From: a virus
Virus record (IMG/VR): IMGVR_UViG_3300037882_001255
Coordinates: 1 to 20,005 of that record
DNA: 20,005 nucleotides
Strand: one strand, 5' to 3'
This document shows, one piece after another, positions 1-8,008 of the stretch (position 1 is the first letter of the stretch; each line of letters opens with the position of its first letter). The notes under the pieces are model-generated. The model made no database searches. It saw nothing but the letters and a program-made list of their open reading frames with translations, and had not been told where the DNA came from. Position numbers and translations under genes: made by a program.

Positions 1-1067
1 ATCGTGCCCTTGAGAATATAATCCATGCTGGTCCAGATATTCTTGCAAAAGGTCAAGGCGGAGACCTTGAAAGACAAGTCAAAGATGCCATGCTGATTTC
101 CCTTGTCACCGACTTGGGATCAGACTTCTTTGAAGGGGTCAGGGATCGAATTATAGCAAGACGAGATAGATCAAACTATGTCAGCACTGGATGGAAAACC
201 CTTGATAGAAAGCTCGGGGGAGGCTTCACAAGAGGGTCACTAAATGTCTTCGCAGGAGGGAGCGGAAGCGGAAAAAGTCTGTTTTTGCAGAATCTGGCAC
301 TCAACTGGGTCGCAGATGGCCTCAATGTAATTTACATCTCGCTCGAACTGAGTGAATCACTGGTAAATGAGCGCCTCGAATCTATGTTAACGCAAATAGC
401 GACCCGAGATTTGATCCGAAACGCTGACACAGCCGCTCTCAAGATTGCAAAGTTCAATCGTATTGCCCGTGGTGATCTTCGTGTGAAGAAATTTCCAGAA
501 GCAGGTACAACCGCAAATACAATTAGGGCATATTTGAAAGAATACCAGATCAAAACAGGAAAGCGCCCTGATGCACTCGTGATTGATTATCTCGATCTTA
601 TGCACCCGAATAATGCAAAAATAGATGTGTCTAACCTCTTCACTAAAGACAAATATGTAAGTGAAGAAATGAGAGCAATTGGCGGCGAATGGGATATTCC
701 CGTTGCCACCGCATCACAGTTGAACAGACAATCCATTGATGCACAAGAGTTTGATCATTCACACATCGCGGGGGGTTTGAGTAAAATTAATACCGCAGAC
801 AACGTTTTTGGTATTTTTACCTCAATGACCATGCGCCAAAATGGCATGTATGAAATACAATTGTTAAAAACACGATCTGCCGCAGCAGTTGGGCAGAAAT
901 TGAAGTTAGCTTATGATGTGGACTGTATGCGTCTTGCTGATATAGAAGACGAAGATGACGAAAAAGATATTGCAACTTCATCTTCGTCTTCTATAACTAT
1001 TCCTCAACCTACCTCACAGATCGATTCTTTATTGTCTCAACTAAAACTTGGAAATAAAAGTGAATGA
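1..1067 (+). CDS. 41: Replicative DNA helicase, T4 gp41 / DnaB-like (5' end cut)
   Basis: This is the hexameric 5'-3' helicase that unwinds the phage replication fork and works with the primase. The frame is open from base 3, so the N-terminal part of the gene lies outside the window; the ATG at 90 is internal. The visible part (about 354 residues) is the RecA-like domain. It has Walker A GGSGSGKS (about bases 255-281), the block IYISLELSE after it, Walker B ALVIDYLDL (about 573-600) and the ATASQLNRQS sensor region (about 706-735). These are typical of the DnaB/gp41 C-terminal domain. A Ser-rich acidic tail (EDEDDEKD then SSSSS) ends the protein. The stop TGA (1065-1067) lies just inside the next gene, a homing-endonuclease-like ORF. 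Family assignment is secure; the gp41 label rests on the phage context. Confidence 0.93.
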   Translation, partial: RALENIIHAGPDILAKGQGGDLERQVKDAMLISLVTDLGSDFFEGVRDRIIARRDRSNYVSTGWKTLDRKLGGGFTRGSLNVFAGGSGSGKSLFLQNLALNWVADGLNVIYISLELSESLVNERLESMLTQIATRDLIRNADTAALKIAKFNRIARGDLRVKKFPEAGTTANTIRAYLKEYQIKTGKRPDALVIDYLDLMHPNNAKIDVSNLFTKDKYVSEEMRAIGGEWDIPVATASQLNRQSIDAQEFDHSHIAGGLSKINTADNVFGIFTSMTMRQNGMYEIQLLKTRSAAAVGQKLKLAYDVDCMRLADIEDEDDEKDIATSSSSSITIPQPTSQIDSLLSQLKLGNKSE

Positions 1068-3021
1068 TATCCCTGATTGGGCCGCACTGGAATTAAAGGC
1101 GTTATATGCTGAGCATGATCGGATATGGAAGACTGCACGTCCATTGGCAAAATCTATTTACACAAGAATGGGGTGGAAGCCTACGCCCCAGCAAGTGTAT
1201 AATGTATTAAACGATATCAAGCCAGAAGATATTATCACGGAGTGTGGTAAAGAGAAGCGATTCGATAGTTTTTGGGGTGGCTATCGTTTTTGTGGCAGGA
1301 CATGCGAATGTTCTCGTAAACAGGCGGCTATTAAGGGCGCGCTGACTAATACTGAACGATATGGAGTTTCATCAGCCCTCGCCCGCCCTGACATTAGAGA
1401 TAAGCGAGATCAGACTATGCTGGATCGATATGGGGTTAAGCATTCGGGTTCCAGTCCAGAATTACTTGCTAAGGCGCAGTCCACCATGTTGGAACGATAT
1501 GGTGTAGACAATTCTGGGAAGATGGCTCAAAATATTGAGCGCATGCAATCTGAAAATAACCCTAATAAATCGGAAGTCAATAAAGCAAAAACTCGTGCAA
1601 CATTGAAAGAGCGATATGGTGTTGAGAGTGTGTTCCATTCTCCTGAAGTAATGGCAAAAACTCGCAATACTATGTTGGAACGATATGGCGTCGAGAAGGC
1701 AGCACAAAATCCTGAACTTTTTGCTAAGATCAAGGCTACTAATCTCGAACGATATGGTGTGGAGTTTTTGCAGCAATCTGAAGAGATGCGCGACCGTAGT
1801 CGTGCTACTATGCAGGAACGTTATGGCGTTGATAATAGTTCTCAGGTTCCTGAGGTTATTGAGAAGCGAAAGCAGACGAATCTGGATCGATATGGGGTCG
1901 AAAGCTGTTTACGGATACCAGAGGTCGCTGCCAATATCAAAAGAAAGGCTAACAAAACAAACCTTAAGCGGTATGGCAATTCTCATATATCACATAGGCA
2001 CCTAACACCAGAAGCAGTGGAGATATTGACTAACAAAGAAATATTCACAGAATATATTGAGCATAAAGCCATTGCTACCGTTGCTAATGAATTAGGTGTT
2101 AATACAACCACAATTTACAAATATTGTGGGGAATATGGCATAGCAAACCATCGTTCCAGTTACGAACGCGAAATATTGTCGCATATACAATATGTTGATG
2201 ATATTGTAACTAATTATAGAAGACTGCAAATGCTCAATAATCATGGAAAAAAAATAACTTTTGAATTGGATTTTTATATTCCTTCACGAAACCTTGCTAT
2301 TGAGTTCAATGGTATATATTGGCACTCGGATATTTTTAAAGATCGATATTACCATCAGCGCAAATACCTTGCCTGTAAGGAACAAGGTATTCGTCTCTTG
2401 ATGATCAACGAAGACGAGTGGTTAAGAAACTCTGACGTTATCAAATCTAAGATATCTAATGTTTTGGGTAATTCCGAGAGGGGAACTCCTGCGAGGAAGT
2501 TGTCTCTACAATCTATATCACCAACGGGTGCAAATACTTTTATAGCCAGACATCATATTCAAGGAGCTACTGGATCAATCATTAATGCAGTAGCGGCATA
2601 TGACGGTGATGAATTGGTTGGTGTAATGGCTTTTAATAAGCAGCGTGGAACTGGTGATATAGAGTTGATTAGATTTTGTTCAAGTGGAAAGACTCACGCA
2701 GGGATGTTCAGCCGAATGTTCAAGTGGGCCATAAGGGAATGGAATTATGACAAGGTATTGAGCTTTGCTGATCTTCGTTATAGTGAGGGTGCAGTTTATG
2801 AGACTAATGGTTTCGAGTTGGTTAATGAGATACCGCCTGATTATCGTTATGTATTGGGTAACGAAACGTTTCACAAATCGGCCTTTACTAAGAAGAATAT
2901 TGAGAAAAAATTTAGTCTTGATATGTCCGTATTGACTGAGCGTCAGGCAATGGAAGAATTGGGAATTCCTCGCATCTATGATTGTGGGAAGTTAAAGTAT
3001 TGCTGGAATAAGACTAAATAG
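1060..3021 (+). CDS. Homing-endonuclease-like protein with ERYGV repeats and a Vsr/PD-(D/E)XK-like nuclease domain
   Basis: About 653 residues. The N-terminal part has a Cys cluster (CGKEKR...FCGRTCECS, about 1240-1315) that could bind zinc. Then come about nine copies of a 23-residue unit built on T-x-x-E/D-RYGV (about 1340-1975), and a small helix-turn-helix-like stretch (ANELGVNTTTIYKYC). The central block ELDFYIPSRNLAIEFNG-IYWHS, followed by KYLACKEQGIRLLMINEDEW (about 2260-2425), has the D...E-x-N and later E/D pattern of Vsr-like or DUF559-type nucleases. The C-terminal region (about 2490-2900) has a GNAT-like feel (VAAYDGDELVGVMAF) and its role is unknown. The start is taken as GTG 1060, overlapping the helicase stop; TTG 1048 is also possible. 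Free-standing homing endonucleases often sit beside the gene they target, here the helicase. Nuclease class is inferred from motifs only. Confidence 0.72.
   Translation: MNDIPDWAALELKALYAEHDRIWKTARPLAKSIYTRMGWKPTPQQVYNVLNDIKPEDIITECGKEKRFDSFWGGYRFCGRTCECSRKQAAIKGALTNTERYGVSSALARPDIRDKRDQTMLDRYGVKHSGSSPELLAKAQSTMLERYGVDNSGKMAQNIERMQSENNPNKSEVNKAKTRATLKERYGVESVFHSPEVMAKTRNTMLERYGVEKAAQNPELFAKIKATNLERYGVEFLQQSEEMRDRSRATMQERYGVDNSSQVPEVIEKRKQTNLDRYGVESCLRIPEVAANIKRKANKTNLKRYGNSHISHRHLTPEAVEILTNKEIFTEYIEHKAIATVANELGVNTTTIYKYCGEYGIANHRSSYEREILSHIQYVDDIVTNYRRLQMLNNHGKKITFELDFYIPSRNLAIEFNGIYWHSDIFKDRYYHQRKYLACKEQGIRLLMINEDEWLRNSDVIKSKISNVLGNSERGTPARKLSLQSISPTGANTFIARHHIQGATGSIINAVAAYDGDELVGVMAFNKQRGTGDIELIRFCSSGKTHAGMFSRMFKWAIREWNYDKVLSFADLRYSEGAVYETNGFELVNEIPPDYRYVLGNETFHKSAFTKKNIEKKFSLDMSVLTERQAMEELGIPRIYDCGKLKYCWNKTK
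3013..3020 (+). promoter_or_regulatory. Late-promoter-like octamer ACTAAATA, 5 nt before ATG
   Basis: ACTAAATA lies at 3013-3020, then five bases, then ATG 3026. The same octamer-N5-ATG layout occurs at 5463, 8829 and 14214. T4 late promoters carry TATAAATA at about -13 to -6, so +1 would fall on the A of the ATG. The octamer overlaps the end of the upstream coding region (TAG 3019-3021), so chance cannot be excluded for this single copy. Confidence 0.4.
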
Positions 3022-3025
3022 TTTG

Positions 3026-3271
3026 ATGCGAAGTTACATGGAAATTATGGAAAGTTATATGGAAAATGAGGTCAGATTACTCGTTGAAGATATCATTGAC
3101 GAGCCTGATCATGATATAGTTCATGAATTACAGGAAATAGTGTTCAAGCTGCGTTCGTATAGTGAACCAACGGGTGGTGATTATTCTATGGGGTTTGAGA
3201 GTGGGTTAGAAATGGCCTCTGCTATTATTGAAAATTTGTTAGTAAAAATTGGTGAAAAGCGTGGATCGTAA
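3026..3271 (+). CDS. Unknown small acidic protein (81 aa)
   Basis: Unrecognised. The protein is acidic and probably mostly helical (EVRLLVEDIIDEPDHDIVHE), with no membrane segment or known motif. The ATG at 3026 follows an ACTAAATA octamer by exactly five bases and has no Shine-Dalgarno site. A downstream ATG at 3059 (MENEVRLL) has a weak GGAAAG upstream and is an alternative start. The 5' end is oddly repetitive (MRSYMEIMESYMENE), as if a short SYMEIME unit had been duplicated. The 3' end overlaps the next gene. It follows the endonuclease by only 4 nt and opens the rightward block that ends with the neck protein. Confidence 0.6.
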   Translation: MRSYMEIMESYMENEVRLLVEDIIDEPDHDIVHELQEIVFKLRSYSEPTGGDYSMGFESGLEMASAIIENLLVKIGEKRGS

Positions 3272-3509
3272 GTTTTCCAGTATCTTGGATGAATTGGTTC
3301 ATTCCCCCATTCGTGACAAAGAGATGTTTATTGAGCAACGTGCTGATCAGGTAGTCGCCTCGGTTACTAATTTGCTAAAATTGATTAATGAGAGTTATGA
3401 CGAAGAAATAGCTGCTGATTTGAGTAAGCGGTTATTCAATTCCATCAGAACTAATGATTCGGAAAAATTCCGCAGAGGCATAAAGAGTATTCGTAAAGGA
3501 GACAAATGA
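3261..3509 (+). CDS. Unknown small helical protein (82 aa)
   Basis: Unrecognised. The protein is charged and probably all-helical (FSSILDELVHSP, DQVVASVTNLLKLINESY), with a basic C-terminus (RRGIKSIRKGDK). The start is uncertain: GTG 3261 is chosen because it overlaps the previous stop only slightly, but GTG 3252 and TTG 3249 are in frame. The stop TGA overlaps the next ATG as ATGA (3506-3509), which suggests translational coupling. Being flanked by tightly packed genes on both sides supports a real gene. Confidence 0.6.
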   Translation: MDRKFSSILDELVHSPIRDKEMFIEQRADQVVASVTNLLKLINESYDEEIAADLSKRLFNSIRTNDSEKFRRGIKSIRKGDK

Positions 3510-4720
3510 GTTTTTCTGAAAAATTAGATGAAGATTTGCGATCTGCTTTTCAAAAGCTCGGTGCGATGTCTCGTGCTAAAAATGCTCGTAACCGTGAGAA
3601 TACTCGGCATATGCTATGGGCGATGTTGGGAGATGCCAAATCGGCTGGCCAGCTTGATCTTAACCATATGGAGGAGCATCTCTATAGATTGTTTGCCACC
3701 TATATGGGGCGTATGTCATACGGAAGAACTGCGAAAGCATTCCTTGATTTTGTACAAGTGCTGAAGGGTGAGGAATCCGTTCCTGTTGATGTTTTGATAA
3801 ATGCCCTCAAGGGTGTTCCGAACGTAAAGAAACCGTCTCCCAATTCTCAATTGATCAAGACCATTATGGGTAAATTGATTGGTGAAAAATATGCTCCTGA
3901 AAAGATTACCAAGGCGGTTGATAAAATAGATGATCTCGCTCAAGGCAATGATGATGATAAGAACTTAATATTCGAGTATATGCGGTTATGGTCACAGCAG
4001 AATGCCGATTTATTGAATAAAACCGAGTATGCGAAGTTGATACCATATTTGGATCGAGAATTGGCCACTTCGGAATTGAAGAGAATGATGCTCGAATTGG
4101 CGAAGAATATTCTGCGCTCCAAGACCGTTCAGGAATTGACAGGTCGGGAATCTACCAGCACGGGTAAACAAGGTTCTGAGCCAGTTTCGGATAAGACGCC
4201 CCCTGTGGAAAAACAATCTTCGGATAAAAAAGGTCAGCGCATATCTCGTGGAACATATATGCATAATTTGGAAGAACTGATGTTCTATGATGATATCCAT
4301 AACAGATATCGTAGTTCATCCGTTGCGGAATCTGAAAAACCATGGGCTAATTATTGGAATAAAATTGCACCAGACGAGATAATGTCTAAGTTCTCAGATA
4401 GTGATCGTATAAATCTTATTTCAGCTAATATAATGTCATTGATGTTAGTTTGGAATTATCCTCAAATGACTGAAACACAATTCGTGGGGACAGTTTTGAG
4501 TATTGAAGCATTAGTAATACATCTTAATAAAATGAAACGAGATAATCTACAAACCCTCCGTTTGCGCATTATTCAAGGAGAAACTCCTGAAGAAATTGCT
4601 AAAGAATTCGGTAAATTATATAATACCAAAAATGAATCAGCCCGCTGGCTGTGTGCGTTATTGGCATTCGAAAATAGATTATGGTACGCAAAGAATAAGA
4701 AGCCTGATGAAAATACTTAA
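3506..4720 (+). CDS. Unknown phage protein (404 aa)
   Basis: Unrecognised large protein. The start ATG overlaps the upstream stop (ATGA), with AAAGGAGACAA just before it as a good ribosome binding site. The N-terminal half (to about residue 215) looks helical and charged. A low-complexity polar linker follows (about residues 215-245: TSTGKQGSEPVSDKTPPVEKQ), then a second helical domain with ILVWN-type hydrophobic segments but no clear transmembrane helix. The two-domain layout with a flexible linker would suit a structural or assembly protein, but nothing shows the function. The next gene starts inside its 3' end at 4707. Confidence 0.8.
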   Translation: MSFSEKLDEDLRSAFQKLGAMSRAKNARNRENTRHMLWAMLGDAKSAGQLDLNHMEEHLYRLFATYMGRMSYGRTAKAFLDFVQVLKGEESVPVDVLINALKGVPNVKKPSPNSQLIKTIMGKLIGEKYAPEKITKAVDKIDDLAQGNDDDKNLIFEYMRLWSQQNADLLNKTEYAKLIPYLDRELATSELKRMMLELAKNILRSKTVQELTGRESTSTGKQGSEPVSDKTPPVEKQSSDKKGQRISRGTYMHNLEELMFYDDIHNRYRSSSVAESEKPWANYWNKIAPDEIMSKFSDSDRINLISANIMSLMLVWNYPQMTETQFVGTVLSIEALVIHLNKMKRDNLQTLRLRIIQGETPEEIAKEFGKLYNTKNESARWLCALLAFENRLWYAKNKKPDENT

Positions 4721-5453
4721 CAGTCTCACCGAAAGTCGCCTCATATCTTCCCGAACAGCATTTCGGCGCTATACTGCTACGCAGATAGTAGAAATGGCCT
4801 ATATGCACATATTGGCTTTTCGTATATTGAGTTGCGAGAATGAACTTAAAGGTGAGATGATACCATATGCGAAGAAAACAAAGCTATGGTATGGTTTTGA
4901 CAAATGGCATACTAATGAAAATGATCTCTACTATTGCGTCCATGTATTGCTTAATTATGAAGATGAAGAACTCAATCTATCTGACCCAACTATTCATAGT
5001 TTAAGCAAGGTTGAATTTTCAGAAACTAAGTTCCTTGATATTTTGAAAGCCTACACTCTTGATAATGGCGTAGCGGATATTTATTTCCGCCGCTATCTGC
5101 TTCATATTGATAATGATATGAAAGTTGTGGGATCATCGTTGCGATCAATAAGGCGACTGGTAATGAACTGGCCTGATATTGGGAAGAAAGAAAAACGGTT
5201 GGCTATTACTCGTTTAATCCAGTTTATGAATGCTCGTTGCAACATGAGTGATTTGCTCATGATCTTGAAAAGATTTGCTCGTGATAATGATTTGGAAATG
5301 AAAGAAACCGAAAGTAAAGACAACTCACCCACTTTCAAACATCTATTGAAATTACATAAGTTAAGTGAGGAAGATGGTGGGATCGCAACAACTTCTGCCG
5401 ATATCGCACCAGTTGTGAAGCCACTTGGGAAAGTTAGAAAACGATCAAATTAA
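4707..5453 (+). CDS. Unknown phage protein (248 aa)
   Basis: Unrecognised. The frame is open from further upstream, but ATG 4707 (MKILNSLTESRL) is chosen. It overlaps the end of the preceding gene by 14 nt, which is normal in this block, whereas a start near 4596 would overlap by more than 120 nt. The sequence is mostly helical, with many aromatic residues in the middle (LWYGFDKWHTNENDLYYC) and a basic C-terminal tail (LGKVRKRSN). There is no signal peptide. It is probably co-transcribed and coupled with the 404-residue protein before it. Function unknown. Confidence 0.75.
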   Translation: MKILNSLTESRLISSRTAFRRYTATQIVEMAYMHILAFRILSCENELKGEMIPYAKKTKLWYGFDKWHTNENDLYYCVHVLLNYEDEELNLSDPTIHSLSKVEFSETKFLDILKAYTLDNGVADIYFRRYLLHIDNDMKVVGSSLRSIRRLVMNWPDIGKKEKRLAITRLIQFMNARCNMSDLLMILKRFARDNDLEMKETESKDNSPTFKHLLKLHKLSEEDGGIATTSADIAPVVKPLGKVRKRSN

Positions 5454-5462
5454 TGTTTCTCG

Positions 5463-5470
5463 CATAAATA
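5463..5470 (+). promoter_or_regulatory. Late-promoter-like octamer CATAAATA
   Basis: CATAAATA differs from the T4 late consensus TATAAATA only at the first base and lies in the short gap after the stop at 5453. Five bases separate it from ATG 5476. It could drive the small ORF at 5476 as a leaderless message and also the block from 5612 onward. Confidence 0.5.
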
Positions 5471-5475
5471 GGAAC

Positions 5476-5619
5476 ATGAAGAAAATCAATATCATGGATA
5501 AACCGTTTCGTTCATGGGAACGAAAAGGATCAGTAGTTGAAGAGACGACTGATACGTGTTATAATTCACGTCCCCAGTTTGAAAACAAGCTGGTAATAAG
5601 GGAGAAAACCAATGGCTAA
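5476..5619 (+). CDS. Possible small protein (47 aa)
   Basis: A short ORF starting MKKINIMDKPFRSWERK. It follows the CATAAATA octamer by five bases, and the AGGAAC immediately before the ATG is too close to act as a normal ribosome binding site. It overlaps the start of the next gene by 8 nt. Its second half covers a strong sigma70-type promoter (5537-5565) and a hairpin. This could be a real leaderless microprotein or simply leader sequence in front of the 5612 gene. No family is recognised. Confidence 0.4.
   Translation: MKKINIMDKPFRSWERKGSVVEETTDTCYNSRPQFENKLVIREKTNG
5537..5565 (+). promoter_or_regulatory. Sigma70-type promoter, extended -10
   Basis: -35 TTGAAG (5537-5542), 17-bp spacer, -10 TATAAT (5560-5565) preceded by TG one base away (extended -10). 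Transcription should start near 5572, just ahead of a hairpin and the ribosome binding site of the 5612 gene. The perfect -10 makes this one of the best promoter matches in the window. Confidence 0.75.
5575..5594 (+). promoter_or_regulatory. Hairpin in the 5' leader of the 174-aa gene
   Basis: CCAGTTTG and CAAGCTGG pair over 8 bp (one G-U) around an AAAA loop, just after the predicted transcription start and before the GGGAG site of ATG 5612. No U tract follows, so it is not an obvious terminator. A role in mRNA stability is possible. Confidence 0.5.
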
Positions 5620-6136
5620 GCAGAAGACTCGCAATCCATATGCGGGTATGCTCTCCCGCCCCGAATATCAACCTCGTGTTGTTATATCGGAAAAGGAGAA
5701 AAAGAAGACTCAAGACGGGTGGAACCGCAAGGCGAAACACAAAAAGGTGTTTCAACTCGGTGACACCGTTGAGTTTGACGGCAAAGAAGCTATTGTTAAA
5801 AATCCCAATGGTCCAGATGATATGATCGGTATAGCGGTGGATGGTGCCTATACGTTGGTTCAGGCAGATACCCTTTCGATGTTGGAAGAAACTATTCAAA
5901 AAATGCGAAACTTGACCGAAATGTTATATGTTGAAAACACAGCGGGTATGCGGATTCCTATTTCTAAAGAAGAAGAAGAAGTGTTGAACAAAGTTGCGGG
6001 TGGCGTTGATAAATCGTCTCTTGATGAACGTGAGCAAGAAGTTGCACGCTTGATGGTGACGAGAGGGATATTGAAACGTGAGAAGCGAAATGGTAAGATC
6101 GTCCTTAGTCAAGATAAAGAAAAATTACGGAGATGA
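5612..6136 (+). CDS. Unknown basic protein with an SH3-like segment (174 aa)
   Basis: Unrecognised. The good ribosome binding site AAGGGAG lies 9 nt before the ATG. The N-terminal 40 residues are very basic and polar (MAKQKTRNPYAGML, SEKEKKKTQDGWNRKAKHKK). A beta-rich piece follows (VFQLGDTVEFDGKEAIVKNP, then IGIAVDGAYTLV) whose alternation resembles a small SH3/KOW-type barrel. The C-terminal half is helical and charged and ends KDKEKLRR-like. Basic ends and a small barrel would suit nucleic-acid contact, but this is inference. It is followed 4 nt later by the next gene in the same unit, driven by the promoter at 5537. Confidence 0.75.
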   Translation: MAKQKTRNPYAGMLSRPEYQPRVVISEKEKKKTQDGWNRKAKHKKVFQLGDTVEFDGKEAIVKNPNGPDDMIGIAVDGAYTLVQADTLSMLEETIQKMRNLTEMLYVENTAGMRIPISKEEEEVLNKVAGGVDKSSLDEREQEVARLMVTRGILKREKRNGKIVLSQDKEKLRR

Positions 6137-6140
6137 TTGA

Positions 6141-6716
6141 ATGATTGATCGTAAGCAAATCGAGAGTATGGCGTCGATAATGGCAGCGCTTAATAATGCC
6201 ACTGGTGATGAACCAATTGATGTATCTTCACGGAAAGTCCCTACATCTGATAAATCTATGGCCTCTATTATGGAAGCATTTCGGTCAGCGGTAGATAATG
6301 TTGTAATGACAAATACCCCAGAGGTAAAACTCGCACTTGAAACCGAAAAGACTTCTGATGGAGTATCTATTGGAGCTTGGAAAATAACCGTTAGGGAAAA
6401 TGCAGGATCGGGTAACTATTACGATATTCGTCACAAAGATTCCGAACACGTAATTGCTGCTGATCTTAGGCTTTATGAAGCCGCTCATGCAATTGTAAAA
6501 TTACTCGATAGTGGAGAGACATTTACCTCTCCTATCATTAAGAGTGTCCTTGATTTTGAAAATGATTATTCCAGAGCGCTAAGTGACGCTTTGATCTTTT
6601 CTCAAAAATCAAAACTCACCGAAGGCGCGCAGCACGATATTGCTCAAGCGAGATTATCAGAATCAAAAAGACGAGCTACAGTTGCGAAGATGTCAATTGC
6701 GAAATTGGTAAAGTAA
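6141..6716 (+). CDS. Unknown phage protein (191 aa)
   Basis: Unrecognised. A notable feature is an internal repeat at the N-terminus: MASIMAALNNA (about residues 10-20) and MASIMEAFRSA (about residues 40-50). These are two amphipathic helices separated by a polar Pro/Asp linker, which looks like a duplicated binding helix. The middle is beta-rich (VSIGAWKITVRENAGSGNYYDIRH), and the C-terminal third is helical and basic (SESKRRATVAKMSIAKLVK). It lies between the 174-residue protein and the acidic protein of the same block, so a virion or assembly role is plausible but unproven. Confidence 0.75.
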   Translation: MIDRKQIESMASIMAALNNATGDEPIDVSSRKVPTSDKSMASIMEAFRSAVDNVVMTNTPEVKLALETEKTSDGVSIGAWKITVRENAGSGNYYDIRHKDSEHVIAADLRLYEAAHAIVKLLDSGETFTSPIIKSVLDFENDYSRALSDALIFSQKSKLTEGAQHDIAQARLSESKRRATVAKMSIAKLVK

Positions 6717-6724
6717 CAAATTAA

Positions 6725-6732
6725 GCTAAATA
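6725..6732 (+). promoter_or_regulatory. Late-promoter-like octamer GCTAAATA
   Basis: GCTAAATA lies in the 40-bp gap between the stop at 6716 and ATG 6757. If +1 lies about six bases downstream, as in T4 late promoters, the message would start near 6738 and include the AAAAGGAAA ribosome binding site of the 6757 gene. Confidence 0.45.
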
Positions 6733-6756
6733 GCATGAACCAAAAGGAAACTATTA

Positions 6757-6999
6757 ATGCGTTCGTGCGAAAGACTTAACGATATTTTAAAGAAACGATA
6801 TGATATTGATCTCCTCAAGGGGAGGATTGATCACGATCATATCTCTATGGTCTTTGAACATTATAGTAGCCGATTACATGGCCATTCTCTCAACGAATCT
6901 CCGCAATATAGTAAGGCATTTTTGATTGCCGAAACTGCCCGCGCAATCTTGCGAGAAATAGCACCAAAGAGAACTAAAAAGAAAAAGGGAGTATCATGA
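6757..6999 (+). CDS. Unknown small protein (80 aa)
   Basis: Unrecognised. The ATG has the ribosome binding site AAGGAAA about 8 nt upstream, and the TGA overlaps the next ATG (ATGA 6996-6999). The sequence is helical with a His-rich middle (RIDHDHISMVFEHY) and a strongly basic tail (PKRTKKKKGVS). A basic tail encoded directly before a highly acidic neighbour, with coupled translation, may mean that the two products interact. That is inference only. Confidence 0.7.
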   Translation: MRSCERLNDILKKRYDIDLLKGRIDHDHISMVFEHYSSRLHGHSLNESPQYSKAFLIAETARAILREIAPKRTKKKKGVS

Positions 7000-7655
7000 A
7001 AAAAACAATTGCTTTCCTCATTGAGAGCGAACTGGAACAAGCGGAAGTAATTCTTGCCGCACGTTCTATATCCGATGCGTTACAGAAGATGACGGAGAAT
7101 GCTGCTAAGATGGAAGCAGAAGACCTTATGCCACTGGTTGATCCAATCCGTGAACATTTTGGACCTGAAGCATCTTCGCAGTTTAGTGATGCGGTAACTG
7201 AAAAATTGCGCCATCTGGTCGAAGTATTGAGCGAAACTAAAAATGCAGTATCGGATGAAATTGCACGCCTTCAGGGAGAGGATGTTGCTCCTACCAATGA
7301 TCTCTCCACTATGGATTCGGAAATGGATTCAGAGGGTGATGAAAGCTCTGAAGAGGCTGAACCCGCAGAAGATGATACTTTCGACTTCGATGATATGGAC
7401 TTTGAAGATGAAGCCGAAGATACAGGTAACTCTGAAAAGCCAAAGTTTAGCGATGAGGAATTACCAGTTCAGAATGCTGCTGGTAGAGTTCGTAAAGAAT
7501 CGGTAGAACTTTCGGGAGATCGTGCAATTATGCGTGAATATGCAGGATTGATTCGAGAAGGGCAGGAAGCTAAAACTGCTGCGAAGATCATTACTGAAAC
7601 ATACGGGATTGATTTTTCAACCTTGTTGCAGATCGTGGAATCGGCTAAACGCTAA
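6996..7655 (+). CDS. Acidic protein, possible scaffold/core or head-assembly protein (219 aa)
   Basis: The N-terminal 95 residues form a helical, coiled-coil-prone region (IESELEQAEVILAARSISDAL). A strongly acidic stretch follows (about residues 105-155: EGDESSEEAEPAEDD, FDFDDMDFEDEAED), then a helical C-terminus ending IVESAKR. Long helices plus an acidic tract, next to a neck protein, resemble prohead core or scaffold proteins of T4-like phages. No specific motif proves this. The ribosome binding site AAAAAGGGAG lies before the ATG, which overlaps the previous stop. The next gene starts at the last base of its stop codon. Confidence 0.7.
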   Translation: MKKTIAFLIESELEQAEVILAARSISDALQKMTENAAKMEAEDLMPLVDPIREHFGPEASSQFSDAVTEKLRHLVEVLSETKNAVSDEIARLQGEDVAPTNDLSTMDSEMDSEGDESSEEAEPAEDDTFDFDDMDFEDEAEDTGNSEKPKFSDEELPVQNAAGRVRKESVELSGDRAIMREYAGLIREGQEAKTAAKIITETYGIDFSTLLQIVESAKR

Positions 7656-8008
7656 TGTTACTGTTCGAATTTCTTGATTCAGAAGATGGTATGATGGATT
7701 CTCTCCGTCAAATCGTTATGGACTATCTCACTCCCTTGGTAGCCCGCCGAGTTGATACTATTTCTATTCAGGAAATCGAACACGCATTGCGTGATTATAA
7801 AAGTGGCTTGGTCATTGATCGCGGATTAATCATGGATTTGTTGAATCCTGATAATATCAAGTTGGTTAAAAAGATTCAAGGTGATACAATTTATTTAAAT
7901 ATCATCGCGGCTATGAATACGGCCTCAACGGCTGAAGATAAAGAACGTGATGCGGATAAAATATCTGACAAGGCCACTAAACAAGCTCGTAAGGAGATTG
8001 AGAAATGA
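7655..8008 (+). CDS. Unknown phage protein (117 aa)
   Basis: Unrecognised. The start overlaps the previous TAA by one base and the TGA overlaps the next ATG (ATGA), so it is tightly coupled between the acidic protein and the neck protein. The N-terminal half reads as a small mixed fold (DYLTPLVARRVDTISIQEIEHAL, then a short winged-helix-like IDRGLIMDLLNPDNIKLVKK). The C-terminal 30 residues are a charged helix (EDKERDADKISDKATKQ). Conserved placement beside gp13 suggests a head or neck assembly role, by context only. Confidence 0.7.
   Translation: MLLFEFLDSEDGMMDSLRQIVMDYLTPLVARRVDTISIQEIEHALRDYKSGLVIDRGLIMDLLNPDNIKLVKKIQGDTIYLNIIAAMNTASTAEDKERDADKISDKATKQARKEIEK

Noticed and set aside
1340-1975. 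CRISPR-like or tandem DNA repeat array with 69-bp spacing
   Set aside because: The repeats are in-frame protein repeats (ERYGV units) with third-base differences and no constant repeat/spacer division.
4596-4706. Upstream extension of the 248-aa gene
   Set aside because: It would overlap the 404-aa gene by more than 120 nt; ATG 4707 gives the usual short overlap.
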